Origin: Timema cristinae
Lineage: Eukaryota; Arthropoda; Insecta; Phasmatodea; Timematidae
NCBI GenBank assembly: GCA_039000515.1
Contig: JBCFYV010009882.1
Coordinates: forward strand, 53,309,846-53,373,845
Length of the DNA: 64,000 nt
Reading direction: 5' to 3'
Under the pieces are notes generated by a model. The model worked only from the letters and a program-made list of their open reading frames with translations. It searched no databases and had not been told where the DNA came from. Below, one piece after another: positions 61,941-64,000 of the stretch. A program made the translations under genes and the position numbers. Numbering within the stretch: the stretch's first letter is position 1; the number at the start of each line of letters is the position of its first letter.

Positions 61941-62699
61941 TTTATAGTTTCATATTTTAATAAAAATCACTTCAGCCAATTTTGAGAAATTATTATTTTT
62001 TTTCTCTCTTCAACCTGAAGTAAACCACCATTAATTTAGGTTTGGATAGAAAGTTTCAAAGAACTTCTGGGGAAGCTTATTAACCCTATACACCAAGTTT
62101 TAGCTTGATCTGTAAATTAGTTTTGCATTTAGGCTTAGATAAAGATATAAAGATAACAAGCAACAATGAAAAAATATTTTTTTTTGTGTTGATAGGGTCT
62201 TGAAACGTTGACATCCATCAAAATAATAATCACAATACTTTTTTTTACATGGATTGCAAAATGTGAAGTAGAGCATGACAGTTAAAAAATGCATGCACAT
62301 ATATGAAATAATAGACTTACAGGGACATATTGAATCTTGCACCTGCCTAGTTTAAATTTTCTACCCCACCAAAAAGTTGTTTTTTTACATAATTTTTACA
62401 ATGATGAGACCCCTATTTCTTGGAACAATATTTCAAATTTTCAGTGTCTTATAATTAAAAACGAGGGAGAGGGGGTGAGTTGTACCTGTTCTCAAACACA
62501 TTTCAAACCCACCGAGAACTGATTTAATGTATTAATTTTTTTTATTCTTATCCGTCCCTCCCCCCGCACCCCAATTTTCCAAACATTAATTATAATCTAG
62601 GATACTTAGAAATGTTCGAACTATTCGACGGAAAGAAGGACATGCCCTGTATTTTATACATAAAACTAGGTTATTGTTTTAATTTCAAACACTTATAAT

Positions 62700-63295
62700 G
62701 TATTTTTTGTACATTCATGCATACCTAATCACACCATATCCTTATGGGGTAGGCAAGAAACTGTGAATATAGCTCAACCAAACTTTGTACTTAATCCATC
62801 CTCACTATCTTTCTCCACACCTCCCTATCCTTGCATACTTCCTATGCTTCAACAACATCCGTACACTGAGCCATAAATGCTCTTTTATTATTATTATTAG
62901 CACCGCGTCTTACTACCCGTTCGGGTTATATGCACTTACGCTAATGTGTAATGGTAGGGTGATTGTGAGATGAAATGAAGGACCTACAGTTTAACGTGGA
63001 ATCCGAACCACGGCTCTTTTATTCTTAAAACTCTTATTTCTCTTTTTCACATATTAATCTACAACATTTAGCCACATCTTACATGGCCTACCTCTTTCTT
63101 TTGATCTACACACTTTATCTTTGTATATTTGTTTAGTCACTTGATCCATACTAATCCTCTTAATATGCCCAAACCACCGCAAGGCACTTGTTTAACATTG
63201 ACCTATTGAATTCCTTTTCAAACCACACTCCTTTAGCTCCAATTCATTAATGACTCAGTCCATACTAGTTTTCCTACATTATATATATTTATTTA
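62700..63295 (-). pseudogene. LINE 3' region relic, same family as 28050-29065
   Basis: CATACCTAATCACACCATAT, GGCAAGAAACTGTGAATATAG, CTTTGTACTTAATCCATCCTCAC and TTTAGTCACTTGATCCATACT match the 28-kb copy in order. On the minus strand the LINE C-terminal motifs are only partly readable. Split by the SINE at 62890. Confidence 0.8.
62890..63012 (-). mobile_element. SINE-A copy (antisense, 5'-truncated) nested in a LINE relic
   Basis: Reads, complemented, from CCGTGGTTCGGATTCCACG through AAGTGCATATAACCCGAACG to GTAGTAAGACGCGGTGCTAA plus TAA units. The 11-bp GCTCTTTTATT flanks both sides (62879-62889 and 63013-63023), while the uninterrupted LINE copy at 28205 has CTCTTTTATT once. Confidence 0.95.
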
Positions 63296-63745
63296 ACAAC
63301 AGAATACCACTGTATTTTTTGTAATTATTTTATATTTATTTAATACCTGTTGTATACTGTTGTTAAACTTTTTTATATTCATATTGTCCCTTATCTCTAG
63401 TTTGGCATGACAAATAAAAACCCCAATATTTTTGCAATACAGAATTATTAAATACATTTTAATGTAGACTCTTTTACTTGTTTGAAGGTTTTAATTTCTT
63501 AATATTGATCTGACCTACTCTACTAACAAACTGAAATACTCGAATTCTTTTGTACCTCAAACCCAAGCATTTTTTGCAAGATAGTTCTTTATTTTTAATA
63601 TATAGTATTATCAAATAACTTTTAATTATGATCATTTTAGCTTAATATTGTTTAGACGAAATGTGCCAACAAATGGAGATACTATAACTTTTATAGAAAC
63701 TAGTTTTAAATTGAATTAAATTCCTTCTGTTTTTTCCTAAACTAG

Positions 63746-63890
63746 GTGTCAGATGTCCACAAGGATGGTTGTAAACTCAAATGGAAAAGACCTCGTGATG
63801 ATGGAGGAACTCCAATTGAATACTACCAAGTGGAAAAAATGGACCCCGAGACAGGTTGTTGGGTACCATGTGGCCGTTCAACAGATCCGA
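63746..63890 (+). CDS. bt: Exon 20: middle part of the FN3a domain begun in exon 19
   Basis: Acceptor tttttcctaaactag, phase 0. It encodes VSDVHKDGCKLKWKRPRDDGG, TPIEYYQVEKMDPETG and CWVPCGRSTDP. The donor gtaggt at 63891 (phase 1) is placed by alignment: 32 nt from exon 19 plus 145 here reach FN3a position 177. The rest of the domain lies beyond the window. A donor at 63895 (gtttaa) is the less likely alternative. Confidence 0.9.
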
Positions 63891-64000
63891 GTAGGTTTAA
63901 ATTTAAATTTAATTATGAGAAATATTTCACGCCTTTTCACAAATAAGCTTTATACTGTTGGTAAGTGTCCTGAATATATATATTTTTAAGCCACTTATTT
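63891..64000 (+). other. Start of intron 20
   Basis: Only 110 bp visible; AT-rich, nothing recognised. Confidence 0.8.

Larger units (their letters stand above)
58357..63745 (+). other. Intron 19 (5.4 kb)
   Basis: Holds a GC-richer hairpin repeat cluster (58575-58820), SINE-B (59187-59436), a foldback element (59846-60251), a possible hAT end (61429), TA-rich palindromes (61643-61940) and a minus-strand LINE relic with a nested SINE (62700-63295). 60260-61420 and 61960-62690 are AT-rich and unassigned. Confidence 0.82.
1..63890 (+). other. bt: Projectin/twitchin-type giant muscle protein gene, internal portion (20 exons, partial at both ends)
   Basis: Seen: 20 exons joined by GT-AG introns in one open frame of about 1,190 codons, made only of FN3 domains (B-strand Trp, later YxFRVxAVN) and Ig domains (IDRxxL start, GEPPP before the Trp, GxYxxxAxN near the end). 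The order is FN3a-FN3b-Ig, repeated. Known: this order is the core of projectin and twitchin, A-band or connecting-filament proteins bound to myosin that end in a titin-like kinase. Inference: this is the core region of the bent orthologue. The N-terminal Ig region and kinase lie outside. The alternative, a titin/stretchin relative, fits less well because of the strict two-FN3-per-Ig rhythm. Confidence 0.9.

Overview
The window is a 64-kb piece of an intron-rich, AT-rich invertebrate nuclear genome. One gene crosses it on the + strand: a giant muscle protein of the projectin/twitchin family (Drosophila bent, nematode unc-22). Twenty exons (3,570 coding nt, about 1,190 codons, under 6% of the window) encode fibronectin type III (FN3) and immunoglobulin (Ig) domains in a strict FN3a-FN3b-Ig order. 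The first and last FN3 domains are cut by the window edges, so the start codon, the kinase domain and the 3' end are not here. I read this as an arthropod, probably an insect, from the projectin-type domain order and the transposon families. That is inference, and I cannot name the species.

The coding part is very regular. Every complete FN3a copy is 300 nt, every FN3b 303 nt and every Ig 282 nt, giving an 885-nt (295-residue) super-repeat with no net length change. Eleven of the twelve domain boundaries carry a phase-1 intron. The exception is the last Ig-to-FN3 boundary, where one exon holds both domains. Introns inside domains vary from copy to copy.

Introns are 0.45 to 7.1 kb and hold nearly all other recognisable sequence, which is mobile-element debris. 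Introns 1 (154-7266), 6 (14638-19520) and 9 (26934-29613) hold broken LINE reverse transcriptases. Intron 4 (11139-13590) holds one arm of a foldback element and a hAT-type MITE. Intron 7 (19636-25466) has a Ty3/gypsy gag fragment and several tRNA-derived SINEs. Intron 10 (29896-34154) has a short Tigger/pogo-like element. Intron 12 (34949-40716) has a dead BED-finger hAT transposase and a 95-bp minisatellite. Intron 13 (41020-45264) has a minus-strand pseudogene of a multicopy arthropod family. Intron 16 (47703-51662) has a palindrome of about 440-bp arms with a SINE inserted in it. Intron 17 (51830-57365) has a Helitron-like element and a complete but dead hAT with terminal inverted repeats. 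Intron 19 (58357-63745) has hairpin repeats, a foldback element and a LINE interrupted by a SINE.

Four tRNA-derived SINE families (called A to D here) are visible. Families A and B have different tRNA-like heads but appear to share the same 3' tail. No second intact host gene, true tRNA or rRNA gene, or CRISPR array is supported.
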